The notes under the pieces: generated by a model
Databases searched by the model: none
What the model was told of the DNA's origin: nothing
What the model saw: the letters and a program-made list of their open reading frames with translations, nothing else
Shown here: positions 23,639 through 36,911 of the stretch, piece after piece
How positions within the stretch are numbered: position 1 is the stretch's first letter
How the letters are laid out: every line of letters begins with the position of its first letter
Made by a program: the position numbers and the translations under genes
NCBI RefSeq assembly: GCF_051014685.1
Contig: NW_027478961.1
Span: 124,001 to 188,000 of the forward strand
DNA: 64,000 bases
Origin: Ptiloglossa arizonensis
Lineage: Eukaryota; Arthropoda; Insecta; Hymenoptera; Colletidae
Reading direction: 5' to 3'

Positions 23639-25054
23639 CGAGTTTCTACTTTCAGACGCAATAGGAATTTTTCGGTTAAGTCAATCCGTTCGCGAGATAT
23701 GGGAGTTTGAAGCTAAGAAATTGTTTAGAAGACAACAAGTTTTTCGCAATTCTGCTGCACCAAACGCTTAACCAGAATGGGCTAGGGAAAACATACACAT
23801 ACCGTTGTAATCGGGCGAGTTTCTACTTTCAGGCGCAACAGGAATTTTTGGGTTAGGACAATCCGTTCGCGAGATATGGGAGTTTGAAGCCAACAAATGG
23901 TTGAGAAGGCAAAAAATTTTTCGCAATTCTGCTGCTCCAAACGCTTAACCAGAATGCCCTAGGGAAAAAATACACATACCGTTGTAATCGGGCGAGTTTC
24001 TACTTTCAAATCCAATAGGAATTTTAGGGATAGGTCAATCCGTTCGCGAGATATGAGAGTTTGAAGCTAAGAAATGGTTGAGAAGACAACAAATTTTTAG
24101 CAAGTCTGCTGCTCCAAACGCTTAACCAGAATGCCCTAGGGAAAAAATACGCATACCGTTGTAATCGGGCGAGTTTCTACTTTCGGATACAATAGGAATT
24201 TTTGGGTTCGGTCAATCCGTTCGCGAGATAAGGGACTCTGAAGTTAAGAAATGGTTGACAAGACAACAAATTTTTCGCACTTCTGCTGCTCCAATCGCTT
24301 AACCAGAATGGCCTAGGGGAAAAATACACGTACCGTTGTAATCGGGCGAGTTTCTACTTTAAAATGCAATAGGAATTTTTGGGTTAGGTCAATCCGTTCG
24401 CGAGATATGGGACTTTGAAGCTAAGAAATGGTTGACAAGACAACAAATTTTGCGCACTTCTGCTGCTCCAATCGCTTAACCAGAATGCCCTAGGGGAAAA
24501 ATACACGTACCGTTGTAATCGGGCGAGTTTCTACTTTCAGATGCATAAGGAATTTGTGGGTTAGGTCAATCCGTTCGCGAGATATGGGAGTTTGAAGACA
24601 ACAAATGGTTGAGAAGGCAAAAAATTTTTCGCAATTCTGCTGCTCCAAACGCTTAACCAGAATGCCCTGGGGAAAAAATACACATACGGTTGTAATCGGG
24701 CGAGTTTCTACCTTCAAATCCAATAGGAATTTTTGGGCTAGGTCAATCCGTTCGCGAGATATGAGAGTTTGAAGCTAAGAAATGCTTGAGAACAGAACAA
24801 ATTTTTCGCAAATCTGCAGCTCCAAACGCTTAACCAGAATGGCCTAGGGAAAAAATACGCATACCGTTGTAATCGGGCGAGTTTCTACTTTCGGATACAA
24901 TAGGAATTTTTGGGTTCGGTCTATCCGTTCGCGAGATAAGGGACTTTGAAGCTAAGAAATGGTTGACAAGACAACAAATTTTTCGCACTTCTGCTGCTCC
25001 AAACGCTTAACCAGAATGGCCTAGGGGAAAAATACACGTACCGTTGTAATCGGG
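23639..25054 (+). repeat. 18-monomer higher-order repeat, distant partial copy 3
   Basis: Eight monomers matching the start of 13198 and 16383, 7256 bp downstream of copy 2 (41 monomers minus the deletion at about 19690). It keeps caagtctg (about 24102), tacggttg / ctaccttc (about 24688) and ggtctatcc (about 24918). Private changes include aacaagttttt near 23737, tttttagcaag near 24097, aatttgtggg near 24552 and ctgcagctcc near 24816. Confidence 0.85.
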
Positions 25055-25580
25055 CGAGTTTCTACTTTCAGACGCAACAGGAATTTTTGGGTTAGGACAA
25101 TCCGTTCGCGAGATATGGGAGTTTGAAGCCAAGAAATGGTTGAGAAGGCAAAAAATTTTTCGCATTTCTGCTGCTCCAAACGCTTAACCAGAATGCCCTA
25201 GGGAAAAAATACATATACCGTTGTAATCGGGCGAGTTTCTACTTTCAGATGCAGTAGGAATTTTTGGGTTAGGACAATCCGTTCGCGAGATAAGGGACTT
25301 TGAAGCTAAGAAATGGTTGAGAAGGCAAAAAATTTTTCGCATTTCTGCTGCTCCAAACGCTTAACCAGAATGGCCTAGGGGAAAAATACACGTACCGTTG
25401 TAATCGGGCGAGTTTCTACTTTCAGACGCAATAGGAATTTTTGGGTTAGGTCAATCCGTTCGCGAGATATGGGAGTTTGAAGCCAAGAAATGGTTGAGAA
25501 GGCAAAAAATTTTTCGCAATTCTGCTGCTCCAAACGCTTAACCAGAATGCCCTAGGGAAAAAATACACATACCGTTGTAA
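25055..25580 (+). repeat. Mixed A/P monomers before the 5-monomer domain
   Basis: About three monomers of ttaggac and P type with gataagggac / gaaggcaaaaaa hybrids. The same string occurs near 30720-31250, so it flanks the 5-monomer domain on both sides. No other feature is seen. Confidence 0.7.
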
Positions 25581-28500
25581 TCGGGCGAGTTTCTACTTTC
25601 AGACGCAACAGGAATTTTTGGGTTAGGTCAATCCGTTCGCGAGATATGAGGGTTTGAAGCTAAGAAATGCTTGAGGAGACAACAAATTTTTCGCAATTCT
25701 GCTGCTCCAAACGCTTAACCAGAATGGCCTAGGGAAAAAATACGCATACCGTTGTAATCGGGCGAGTTTCTACTTTCAAATGCAATAGGAATTTTTGGGT
25801 CAGGTCAATCCGTTCGCGAGATATGAGAGTTTGAAGCTAAGAAATGGTTGAGGGGACAACAAATTTTTCGCAAATCTGCTGCTCCAAACGCTTAACCAGA
25901 ATGGCCTAGGGAAAAAATACACCTACCGTTCTAATCGGGCGAGTTTCTACTTTCAGACGCAACAGGAATTTTTGGGTTAGGTCAATCCGTTCGCGAGATA
26001 TGGGAGTTTGAAGCCAAGAAATGGTTGAGAAGACAACAAATTTTTCGCAATTCTGCTGCTTCAAACGCTTAACCAGAATGGGCTAGGGAAAACATACACA
26101 TACCGTTGTAATCGGGCGAGTTTCTACTTTCAGACGCAACAGGAATTTTTGGGTTAGGTCAATCCGTTCGCGAGATATGGGACTTTGAAGCTAAGAAATG
26201 GTTGACAAGACAACAAATTTTTCGCACTTCTGCTGCTCCAATCGCTTAACCAGAATGCCCTAAGAGAAAAATACACGTACCGTTGTAATCGGGCGAGTTT
26301 CTACTTTCAAATGCAATAGGAATTTTTGGGCTAGGTCAATCCGTTCGCGAGATATGGGACTTTGAAGCTAAGAAATGGTTGAGAAGACAACAAATTTTTC
26401 GCAAATCTGCTGCTCCAAACGCTTAACCAGAATGTCCTAGGGAAAAAATACGCATACCGTTATAATCGGGCGAGTTTCTACTTTCGGATACAATAGGAAT
26501 TTTTGGGTTCGGTCAATCCGTTCGCGAGATAAGGGACTTTGAAGTTAAGAAATGGTTGACAAGACAACAAATTTTTCGCACTTCTGCTGCTCCAATCGCT
26601 TAACCAGAATGGCCTAGGGGAAAATACACGTACCGTTGTAATCGGGCGAGTTTCTACTTTCAAATGCAATAGGAATTTTTGGGTTAGGTCAATCCGTTCG
26701 CGAGATATGGGACTTTGAAGCTAAGAAATGGTTGACAAGACAACAAATTTTGCGCACTTCTGCTGCTCCAATCGCTTAACCAGAATACCCTAGGGGAAAA
26801 ATACACGTACCGTTGTAATCGGGCGAGTTTCTACTTTCAGATGCATAAGGAATTTTTGGGTTAGGTCAATCCGTTCGCGAGATATGGGAGTTTGAAGCCA
26901 AGAAATGGTTGAGAAGGCAAAAAATTTTTCGCAATTCTGCTGCTCCAAACGCTTAACCAGAATGCCCTAGGGAAAAAATACACATACCGTTGTAATCGGG
27001 CGAGTTTCTACTTTCAGACGCAACAGGAATTTTTGGGTTAGGTCAATCCGTTCGCGAGATATGAGGGTTTGAAGCTAAGAAATGCTTGAGGAGACAACAA
27101 ATTTTTCGCAATTCTGCTGCTGCAAACGCTTAACCAGAATGGCCTAGGGAAAAAATACGCATACCGTTGTAATCGGGCGAGTTTCTACTTTCAAATGCAA
27201 TAGGAATTTTTGGGTCAGGTCAATCCGTTCGCGAGATATGAGAGTTTGAAGCTAAGAAATGGTTGAGGGGACAACAAATTTTTCGCAAATCTGCTGCTCC
27301 AAACGCTTAACCAGAATGGCCTAGGGAAAAAATACACATACGATTGTAATCGGGCGAGTTTCTACTTTCAGACGCAACAGGAATTTTTGGGTTAAGTCAA
27401 TCCGTTCGCGAGATATGGGAGTTTGAAGCCAAGAAATGGTTGAGAAGACAACAAATTTTTCGCAATTCTGCTGCTCCAAACTCTTAACAAGAATGGCCTA
27501 GGGAAAAAATACACCTACCGTTCTAATCGGGCGAGTTTCTACTTTCAGACGCAACAGGAATTTTTGGGTTAGGTCAATCCGTTCGCGAGATATGGGAGTT
27601 TGAAGCCAAGAAATGGTTGAGAAGACAACAAATTTTTCGCAATTCTGCTGCTTCAAACGCTTAACCAGAATGGGCTAGGGAAAACATACACATACCGTTG
27701 TAATCGGGCGAGTTTCTACTTTCAGACGCAACAGGAATTTTTGGGTTAGGTCAATCCGTTCGCGAGATATGGGACTTTGAAGCTAAGAAATGGTTGACAA
27801 GACAACAAACTTTTCGCTCTTCTGCTGCTCCAATCGCTTAACCAGAATGCCCTAAGAGAAAAATTCACGTACCGTTGTAATCGGGCGAGTTTCTACTTTC
27901 AAATGCAATAGGAATTTTTGGGTCAGGTCAATCCGTTCGCGAGATATGAGAGTTTGAAGCTAAGAAATGGTTGAGGGGACAAAAAATTTTTCGCAAATCT
28001 GCTGCTCCAAACGCTTAACCAGAATGGCCTAGGGAAAAAATACACATACGATTGTAATCGGGCGAGTTTCTACTTTCAGACGCAACAGGAATTTTTGGGT
28101 TAGGTCAATCCGTTCGCGAGATATGAGAGTTTGAAGCTAAGAAATGCTTGAGAAGACAACAAATTTTTCGCAATTCTGCTGCTCCAAACGCTTAACCAGA
28201 ATGGGCTAGGGAAAAAATACACATACCGTTGTAATCGGGCGAGTTTCTACTTTCAGACGCAACAGGAATTTTTGGGTTAAGTCAATCCGTTCGCGAGATA
28301 TGGGAGTTTGAAGCCAAGAAATGGTTGAGAAGACAACAAATTTTTCGCAATTCTGCTGCTCCAAACTCTTAACAAGAATGGCCTAGGGAAAAAATACACC
28401 TACCGTTCTAATCGGGCGAGTTTCTACTTTCAGACGCAACAGGAATTTTTGGGTTAGGTCAATCCGTTCGCGAGATATGGGAGTTTGAAGCCAAGAAATG

Positions 28501-31500
28501 GTTGAGAAGACAACAAATTTTTCGCAATTCTGCTGCTTCAAACGCTTAACCAGAATGGGCTAGGGAAAACATACACATACCGTTGTAATCGGGCGAGTTT
28601 CTACTTTCAGACGCAACAGGAATTTTTGGGTTAGGTCAATCCGTTCGCGAGATATGGGAGTTTGAAGACAACAAATGGTTGAGAAGGCAAAAAATTTTTC
28701 GCAATTCTGCTGCTCCAAACGCTTAACCAGAATGCCCTAGGGAAAAAATACACATACGATTGTAATCGGGCGAGTTTCTACTTTCAGACGCAACAGGAAT
28801 TTTTGGGTTAAGTCAATCCGTTCGCGAGATATGGGAGTTTGAAGCCAAGAAATGGTTGAGAAGACAACAAATTTTTCGCAATTCTGCTGCTCCAAACTCT
28901 TAACAAGAATGGCCTAGGGAAAAAATACACCTACCGTTCTAATCGGGCGAGTTTCTACTTTCAGACGCAACAGGAATTTTTGGGTTAGGTCAATCCGTTC
29001 GCGAGATATGGGAGTTTGAAGCCAAGAAATGGTTGAGAAGACAACAAATTTTTCGCAATTCTGCTGCTTCAAACGCTTAACCAGAATGGGCTAGGGAAAA
29101 CATACACATACCGTTGTAATCGGGCGAGTTTCTACTTTCAGACGCAACAGGAATTTTTGGGTTAGGTCAATCCGTTCGCGAGATATGGGACTTTGAAGCT
29201 AAGAAATGGTTGACAAGACAACAAACTTTTCGCTCTTCTGCTGCTCCAATCGCTTAACCAGAATGCCCTAAGAGAAAAATACACGTACCGTTGTAATCGG
29301 GCGAGTTTCTACTTTCAAATGCAATAGGAATTTTTGGGTCAGGTCAATCCGTTCGCGAGATGTGAGAGTTTGAAGCTAAGAAATGGTTGAGGGGACAACA
29401 AATTTTTCGCAAATCTGCTGCTCCAAACGCTTAACCAGAATGGCCTAGGGAAAAAATACACATACGATTGTAATCGGGCGAGTTTCTACTTTCAGACGCA
29501 ACAGGAATTTTTGGGTTAGGTCAATCCGTTCGCGAGATATGAGAGTTTGAAGCTAAGAAATGCTTGAGAAGACAACAAATTTTTCGCAATTCTGCTGCTC
29601 CAAACGCTTAACCAGAATGGGCTAGGGAAAAAATACACATACCGTTGTAATCGGGCGAGTTTCTACTTTCAGACGCAACAGGAATTTTTGGGTTAAGTCA
29701 ATCCGTTCGCGAGCTATGGGAGTTTGAAGCCAAGAAATGGTTGAGAAGACAACAAATTTTTCGCAATTCTGCTGCTCCAAACTCTTAACAAGAATGGCCT
29801 AGGGAAAAAATACACCTACCGTTCTAATCGGGCGAGTTTCTACTTTCAGACGCAACAGGAATTTTTGGGTTAGGTCAATCCGTTCGCGAGATATGAGAGT
29901 TTGAAGCCAAGAAATGGTTGAGAAGACAACAAATTTTTCGCAATTCTGCTGCTTCAAACGCTTAACCAGAATGGGCTAGGGAAAACATACACATACCGTT
30001 GTAATCGGGCGAGTTTCTACTTTCAGACGCAACAGGAATTTTTGGGTTAGGTCAATCCGTTCGCGAGATATGGGAGTTTGAAGACAACAAATGGTTGAGA
30101 AGGCAAAAAATTTTTCGCAATTCTGCTGCTCCAAACGCTTAACCAGAATGCCCTAGGGAAAAAATACACATACCGTTGTAATCGGGCGAGTTTCTACCTT
30201 CAAATCCAATAGGAATTTTTGGGCTGGGTTAATCCGTTCGCGAGATATGAGAGTTTGAAGCTAAGAAATGCTTGAGAACACAACAAATTTTTCGCAAATC
30301 TGCTGCTCCAAACGCTTATCCAGAATGGCCTAGGGAAAAAATACGCATACCGTTGTAATCGGGCGAGTTTCTACTTTCGGATACAATAGGAATTTTTGGG
30401 TTCGGTCAATCCGTTCGCGAGATAAGGGACATTGAAGCTAAGAAATGGTTGACAAGACAACAAATTTTTCGCACTTTTGCTGCTCCAAACGCTTAACCAG
30501 AATGGCCTAGGGGAAAAATACACGTACCGTTGTAATCGGGCGAGTTTCTACTTTCAGACGCAATAGGAATTTTTCGGTTAAGTCAATCCGTTCGCGAGAT
30601 ATGGGAGTTTGAAGCTAAGAAATTGTTTAGAAGACAACAAATTTTTCGCAATTCTGCTGCACCAAACGCTTAACCAGAATGGGCTAGGGAAAACATACAC
30701 ATACCGTTGTAATCGGGCGAGTTTCTACTTTCAGACGCAACAGGAATTTTTGGGTTAGGACAATCCGTTCGCGAGATATGGGAGTTTGAAGCCAAGAAAT
30801 GGTTGAGAAGGCAAAAAATTTTTCGCATTTCTGCTGCTCCAAACGCTTAACCAGAATGCCCTAGGGAAAAAATACACATACCGTTGTAATCGGGCGAGTT
30901 TCTACTTTCAGATGCAGTAGGAATTTTTGGGTTAGGACAATCCGTTCGCGAGATAAGGGACTTTGAAGCTAAGAAATGGTTGAGAAGGCAAAAAATTTTT
31001 CGCATTTCTGCTGCTCCAAACGCTTAACCAGAATGGCCTAGGGGAAAAATACACGTACCGTTGTAATCGGGCGAGTTTCTACTTTCAGACGCAATAGGAA
31101 TTTTTGGGTTAGGTCAATCCGTTCGCGAGATATGGGAGTTTGAAGCCAAGAAATGGTTGAGAAGGCAAAAAATTTTTCGCAATTCTGCTGCTCCAAACGC
31201 TTAACCAGAATGCCCTAGGGAAAAAATACACATACCGTTGTAATCGGGCGAGTTTCTACTTTCAGACGCAACAGGAATTTTTGGGTTAGGTCAATCCGTT
31301 CGCGAGATATGGGACTTTGAAGCTAAGAAATGCTTGAGGAGACAACAAATTTTTCGCAATTCTGCTGCTCCAAACGCTTAACCAGAATGGCCTAGGGAAA
31401 AAATACGCATACCGTTGTAATCGGGCGAGTTTCTACTTTCAAATGCAATAGGAATTTTTGGGTCAGGTCAATCCGTTCGCGAGATATGAGAGTTTGAATC

Positions 31501-32300
31501 TAAGAAATGGTTGAGGGGACAACAAATTTTTCGCAAATCTGCTGCTCCAAACGCTTAACCAGAATGGCCTAGGGAAAAAATACACATACGATTGTAATCG
31601 GGCGAGTTTCTACTTTCAGACGCAACAGGAATTTTTGGGTTAGGTCAATCCGTTCGCGAGATATGAGAGTTTGAAGCAAAGAAATGCTTGAGAAGACAAC
31701 AAATTTTTCGCAATTCTGCTGCTCCAAACGCTTAACCAGAATGGGCTAGGGAAAAAATACACATACCGTTGTAATCGGGCGAGTTTCTACTTTCAGACGC
31801 AACAGGAATTTTTGGGTTAAGTCAATCCGTTCGCGAGATATGGGAGTTTGAAGCCAAGAAATGGTTGAGAAGACAACAAATTTTTCGCAATTCTGCTGCT
31901 CCAAACTCTTAACAAGAATGGCCTAGGGAAAAAATACACCTACCGTTCTAATCGGGCGAGTTTCTACTTTCAGACGCAACAGGAATTTTTGGGTTAGGTC
32001 AATCCGTTCGTGAGATATGGGAGTTTGAAGCCAAGAAATGGTTGAGAAGACAACAAATTTTTCGAAATTCTGCTGCTTCAAACGCTTAACCAGAATGGGC
32101 TAGGGAGAACATACACATACCGTTGTAATCGGGCGAGTTTCTACTTTCAGACGCAACAGGAATTTTTGGGTTAGGTCAATCCGTTCGCGAGATATGGGAC
32201 TTTGAAGCTAAGAAATGGTTGACAAGACAACAAGTTTTTCGCACTTCTGCTGCTCCAATCGCTTAACCAGAATGCCCTAAGAGAAAAATACACGTACCGT
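25581..32300 (+). repeat. 5-monomer higher-order repeat domain with acacctacc allele
   Basis: A string L - A(ctgcttcaaacgc) - N-like(ccctaagag) - gggtcagg/gaggggac monomer - A(gatatgagag) is repeated with variations. The L-linked allele cctaccgttc lies at 25922, 27514, 28399, 28930, 29815 and 31939. The spacings are 9 (minus 1 bp), 5, 3, 5 and 12 monomers, so the basic 5-monomer unit has been shortened and interrupted. An additional pair, 8 monomers apart, has gatatgaggg (25641 and 27056), with the deletion at about 26621 between them. An inserted string at about 30200-31300 matches the 12.8-13.4 kb and 25 kb types. Confidence 0.85.
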
Positions 32301-32714
32301 TGTAATCGGGCGAGTTTCTACTTTCAGATGCATAAGGAATTTTTGGGTTAGGTCAATCCGTTCGCGAGATATGGGAGTTTGAAGACAACAAATGGTTGAG
32401 AAGGCAAAAAATTTTTCGCAATTCTGCTGCTCCAAACGCTTAACCAGAATGCCCTAGGGAAAAAATACACATACCGTTGTAATCGGGCGAGTTTTTACTT
32501 TCAAATCCAATAGGAATTTTTGGGATAGGTCAATCCGTTCGCGAGATATAAGAGTTTGAAGCTAAGAAATGGTTGAGAAGACAACAAATTTTTCGCAAAT
32601 CTGCTGCTCCAAACGCTTAACCAGAATGGCCTAGGGAAAAAATACGCATACCGTTGTAATCGGGCGAGTTTCTACTTTCGGATACAATAGGAATTTTTGG
32701 GTTCGGTCAATCCG

Positions 32715-32722
32715 TTCGCGAA
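32715..32722. other. ttcgcgaa 8 bp palindrome variant
   Basis: The usual ttcgcgag is extended to a perfect 8 bp dyad by one change. The same variant occurs at 39440-39447, 50412-50419 and 59261-59268. The first three share flanking markers and are copies of one event; the 59261 monomer is of a different subtype (ttaggac). Confidence 0.6.
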
Positions 32723-33244
32723 ATAAGGGACTTTGAAGTTAAGAAATGGTTGACAAGACAACAAATTTTTCGCACTTCTGCTGCTCCAATCGCTTAACCA
32801 GAATGGCCTAGGGGAAAAATACACGTACCGTTGTAATCGGGCGAGTTTCTACTTTCAGACGCAACAGAAATTTTTGGGTTAGGTCAATCCGTTCGCGAGA
32901 TATGAGAGTTTGAAGCTAAGAAATGCTTGAGAAGACAACAAATTTTTCGCAATTCTGCTGCTCCAAACGCTTAACCAGAATGGGCTAGGGAAAAAATACA
33001 CATACCGTTCTAATCGGGCGAGTTTCTACATTCAGTTACAATAGGAATTTTTGGGTTCGGTCAATCCGTTCGCGAGATATGGGACTTTGAAGCCAAGAAA
33101 TGGTTGAGAAGACAACAAATTTTTCGCAATTCTGCTGCTCCAAACGCTTAACCAGAATGGGCTAGGGAAAACATACACATACCGTTGTAATCGGGCGAGT
33201 TTCTACTTTCAGACGCAACAGGAATTTTTGGGTTAGGTCAATCC

Positions 33245-33261
33245 GTTCGCGAGATACGGGA
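33245..33261 (+). other. CENP-B-box-like site (perfect to minimal motif)
   Basis: gttcgcgagatacggga fits NTTCGNNNNANNCGGGN at all nine fixed positions. Unlike the other six perfect sites, this one sits in a monomer that continues as subtype L (ccaaactcttaacaag), so the site crossed between subtypes by recombination or arose twice. Confidence 0.45.
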
Positions 33262-34611
33262 CTTTGAAGCTAAGAAATGGTTGACAAGACAACAAATTTT
33301 TCGCAATTCTGCTGCTCCAAACTCTTAACAAGAATGGCCTAGGGAAAAAATACACATACCGTTCTAATCGGGCGAGTTTCTACTTTCAGACGCAACAGGA
33401 ATTTTTGGGTTAGGTCAATCCGTTCGCGAGATATGGGAGTTTGAAGACAACAAATGGTTGAGAAGGCAAACAATTTTTCGCAATTCTGCTGCTCCAAACG
33501 CTTAACCAGAATGCCCTAGGGAAAAAATACACATACCGTTGTAATCGGGCGAGTTTCTACTTTCAAATCCAATAGGAATTTTTGGGATAGGTCAATCCGT
33601 TCGCGAGATATGAGAGTTTGAAGCTAAGAAATGGTTGAGAAGACAACAAATTTTTCGCAAATCTGCTGCTCCAAACGCTTAACCAGAATGCTCTAGGGAA
33701 AAAATACGCATACCGTTGTAATCGGGCGAGTTTCTACTTTCGGATACAATAGGAATTTTTGGGTTCGGTCAATCCGTTCGCGAGATAAGGGACTTTGAAG
33801 TTAAGAAATGGTTGACAAGATAACAAATCTTTCGCACTTCTGCTGCTCCAATCGCTTAACCAGAATGGCCTAGGGGAAAAATACACGTAACGTTGTAATC
33901 GGGCGAGTTTCTACTTTCAAATGCAATAGGAATTTTTGGGTTAGGTCAATCCGTTCGCGAGATATGGCACTTTGAAGCTAAGAAATGGTTGACAAGACAA
34001 CAAATTTTTCGCAATTCTGCTGCTCTAATCGCTTAACCAGAATGGCCTAGGGGAAAAATACACGTACCGTTGTAATCGGGCGAGTTTCTACTTTCAGACG
34101 CAATAGGAATTTTTCGTTTAAGTCAATCCGTTAGCGAGATATGGGAGTTTGAAGCTAAGAAATTGTTTAGAAGACAACAAATTTTTCGCAATTCTGCTGC
34201 ACCAAACGCTTAACCAGAATGGGCTAGGGAAAACATACACATACCGTTGTAATCGGGCGAGTTTCTACTTTCAGACGCAACAGGAATTTTTGGGTTAGGA
34301 CAATCCGTTCGCGAGATATGGGAGTTTGAAGCCAAGAAATGGTTGAGAAGGCAAAAAATTTTTCGCAATCCTGCTGCTCCAAACGCTTAACCAGAATGGG
34401 CTAGGGAAAAAATACACATACCGTTGTAATCGGGCGAGTTTCTACTTTCAGTCGCAACAGGAATTTTTGGGTTAGGTCAATCCGTTCGCGAGATATGGGA
34501 GTTTGAAGCCAAGAAATGGTTGAGAAGACAAAAAATTTTTCGCAATTCTGCTGCTCCAAACTCTTAACAAGAATGGCCTAGGGAAAAAATACACATACCG
34601 TTCTAATCGGG

Positions 34612-34788
34612 CGAGTTTCTACATTCAGTTACAATAGGAATTTTTGGGTTCGGTCAATCCGTTCGCGAGATATGGGAATTTGAATCTAAGAAATGGTTGA
34701 CAAGACAACAAATTTTGCGCACTTCTGCTGCTCCAATCGCTTAACCAGAATGCCCTAGGGGAAAAATACACGCACCGTTGTAATCGGG
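34612..34788 (+). repeat. Satellite monomer, subtype Q (exemplar)
   Basis: Marked by ctacattcagttacaatagg (where other monomers have ctactttc) with gggttcggtc and, here, gatatgggaatttgaatc. It is absent from the first 33 kb and occurs at about 33020, 34612, 38151, 46468, 48415, 56739, 59750, 60990, 62228, 63289 and 63821, usually directly after subtype L. It is therefore a right-half subtype. Confidence 0.88.
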
Positions 34789-35367
34789 CGAGTTTCTACT
34801 TTCAGATGCATAAGGAATTTTTGGGTTAGGTCAATCCGTTCGCGAGATATGGGAGTTTGAAGCCAAGAAATGGTTGAGAAGGCAAAAAATTTTTCGCAAT
34901 ACTGCTGCTCGAATCGCTTAACCAGAATGGCATAGGGAAAAAATACACATACCGTTGTAATCGGGCGAGTTTCTACTTTCAAATGCAATAGGAATTTTTG
35001 GGTCAGGTCAATCCGTTCGCGAGATATGAGAGTTTGAAGCTAAGAAATGGTTGAGAGGACAACAAATTTTTCGCAAATCTGCTGCTCCAAACGCTTAACC
35101 AGAATGGCCTAGGGAAAAAATACACATACTATTGTAATCGGGCGAGTTTCTACTTTCAGGCGCAACTGGAATTTTTGGGTTAGGACAATCCGTTCGCGAG
35201 ATATGGGAGTTTGAAGCCAAGAAATGGTTGAGAAGACAACAAATTTTTCGCAATTCTGCTGCTCCAAACGCTTAACCAGAATGGGCTAGGGAAAACATAC
35301 ACATACCGTTGTAATCGGGCGAGTTTCTACTTTCAGACGCAACAGGAACTTTGGGTTAGGTCAATCC

Positions 35368-35384
35368 GTTCGCGAGATACGGGA
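35368..35384 (+). other. CENP-B-box-like site (perfect to minimal motif)
   Basis: Same 17 bp word as at 33245, in the gggac / ctgctgcccc / ccctaagag lineage. In mammals this motif is bound by CENP-B; whether any CENP-B-like protein exists here is unknown. Confidence 0.45.
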
Positions 35385-36911
35385 CTTTGAAGCTAAGAAA
35401 TGGTTGACAAGACAACAAATTTTTCGCACTTCTGCTGCCCCAATCGCTTAACCAGAATGCCCTAAGAGAAAAATACACGTACCGTTGTAATCGGGCGAGT
35501 TTCTACTTTCAGATGCATAAGGAATTTTTGGGTTAGGTCAATCCGTTCGCGAGATATCGGAGTTTGAAGACAACAAATGGTTGAGAAGGCAAAAAATTTT
35601 TCGCAATTCTGCTGCTCCAAACGCTTAACCAGAATGCCCTAGGGAAAAAATACACATACCGTTGTAATCGGGCGAGTTTCTACTTTCAAATCCAATAGGA
35701 ATTTTTGGGATAGGTCAATCCGTTCGCGAGATATGAGAGTTTGAAGCTAAGAAATGGTTGAGAAGACAACAAATTTTTCGCAAATCTGCTGCTCCAAACG
35801 CTTAACCAGAATGGCCTAGGGAAAAAATACGCATACCGTTGTAATCGGGCGAGTTTCTACTTTCAGACGCAACAGGAATTTTTGGGTTAAGTCAATCCGT
35901 TCGCGAGATATGGGTGTTTGAAGCCAAGAAATGGTTGAGAAGACAACAAATTTTTCGCAATTCTGCTGCTCCAAACTCTTAACAAGAATGGCCTAGGGAA
36001 AAAATACACATACCGTTCTAATCGGGCGAGTTTCTACTTTCAGACGCAACAGGAATTTTTGGGTTAGGTCAATCCGTTCGCGAGATATGGGAGTTTGAAG
36101 CCAAGAAATGGTTGAGAAGACAACAAATTTTTCGCAATTCTGCTGCTCCAAACGCTTAACCAGAATGGGCTAGGGAAAACATACACATACCGTTGTAATC
36201 GGGCGAGTTTCTACTTTCAGACGCAACAGGAATTTTTGGGTTAGGTCAATCCGTTCGCGAGATAGGGGACTTTGAAGCTAAGAAATGGTTGACAAGACAA
36301 CAAATTTTTCGCACTTCTGTTCCCCCAATCGCTTAACCAGAATGCCCTAAGAGAAAAATACACGTACCGTTGTAATCGGGCGAGTTTCTACTTTCAGATG
36401 GATAAGGAATTTTTGGGTTAGGTCAATCCGTTCGCGAGATATGGGAGTTTGAAGACAACAAATCGTTGAGAAGGCAAAAAATTTTTCGCAATTCTGCTGC
36501 TCCAAACGCTTAACCAGAATGCCCTAGGGAAAAAATACACATACCGTTGTAATCGGGCGAGTTTCTACTTTCAAATCCAATAGGAATTTTTGGGATAGGT
36601 CAATCCGTTCGCGAGATATGAGAGTTTGAAGCTAAGAAATGGTTGAGAAGACAACAAATTTTTCGCAAATCTGCTGCTCCAAACGCTTAACCAGAATGCT
36701 CTAGGGAAAAAATACGCATACCGTTGTAATCGGGCGAGTTTCTACTTTCGGATACAATAGGAATTTTTGGGTTCGGTCAATCCGTTCGCGAGATAAGGGA
36801 CTTTGAAGTTAAGAAATGGTTGACAAGATAACAAATCTTTCGCACTTCTGCTGCTCCAATCGCTTAACCAGAATGGCCTAGGGGAAAAATACACGTACCG
36901 TTGTAATCGGG

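Larger units (their letters stand above)
32301..36911 (+). repeat. Approximately 17-monomer unit, copy 1 and continuation
   Basis: The N monomer with gatatggcac near 33965 and the one near 36970 are 17 monomers apart (3008 bp, minus the deletion at about 35350). Both follow gctctaggg (C) and gataacaaatcttt (G), and precede F, A(ttaggac) with ctgctgctcc preceded by caatcc, and agtcgcaacagg. Perfect CENP-B-box matches occur at 33245 and 35368. A related monomer has ggggac near 36262 and a unique cttctgttcccccaatc near 36316. Confidence 0.8.
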
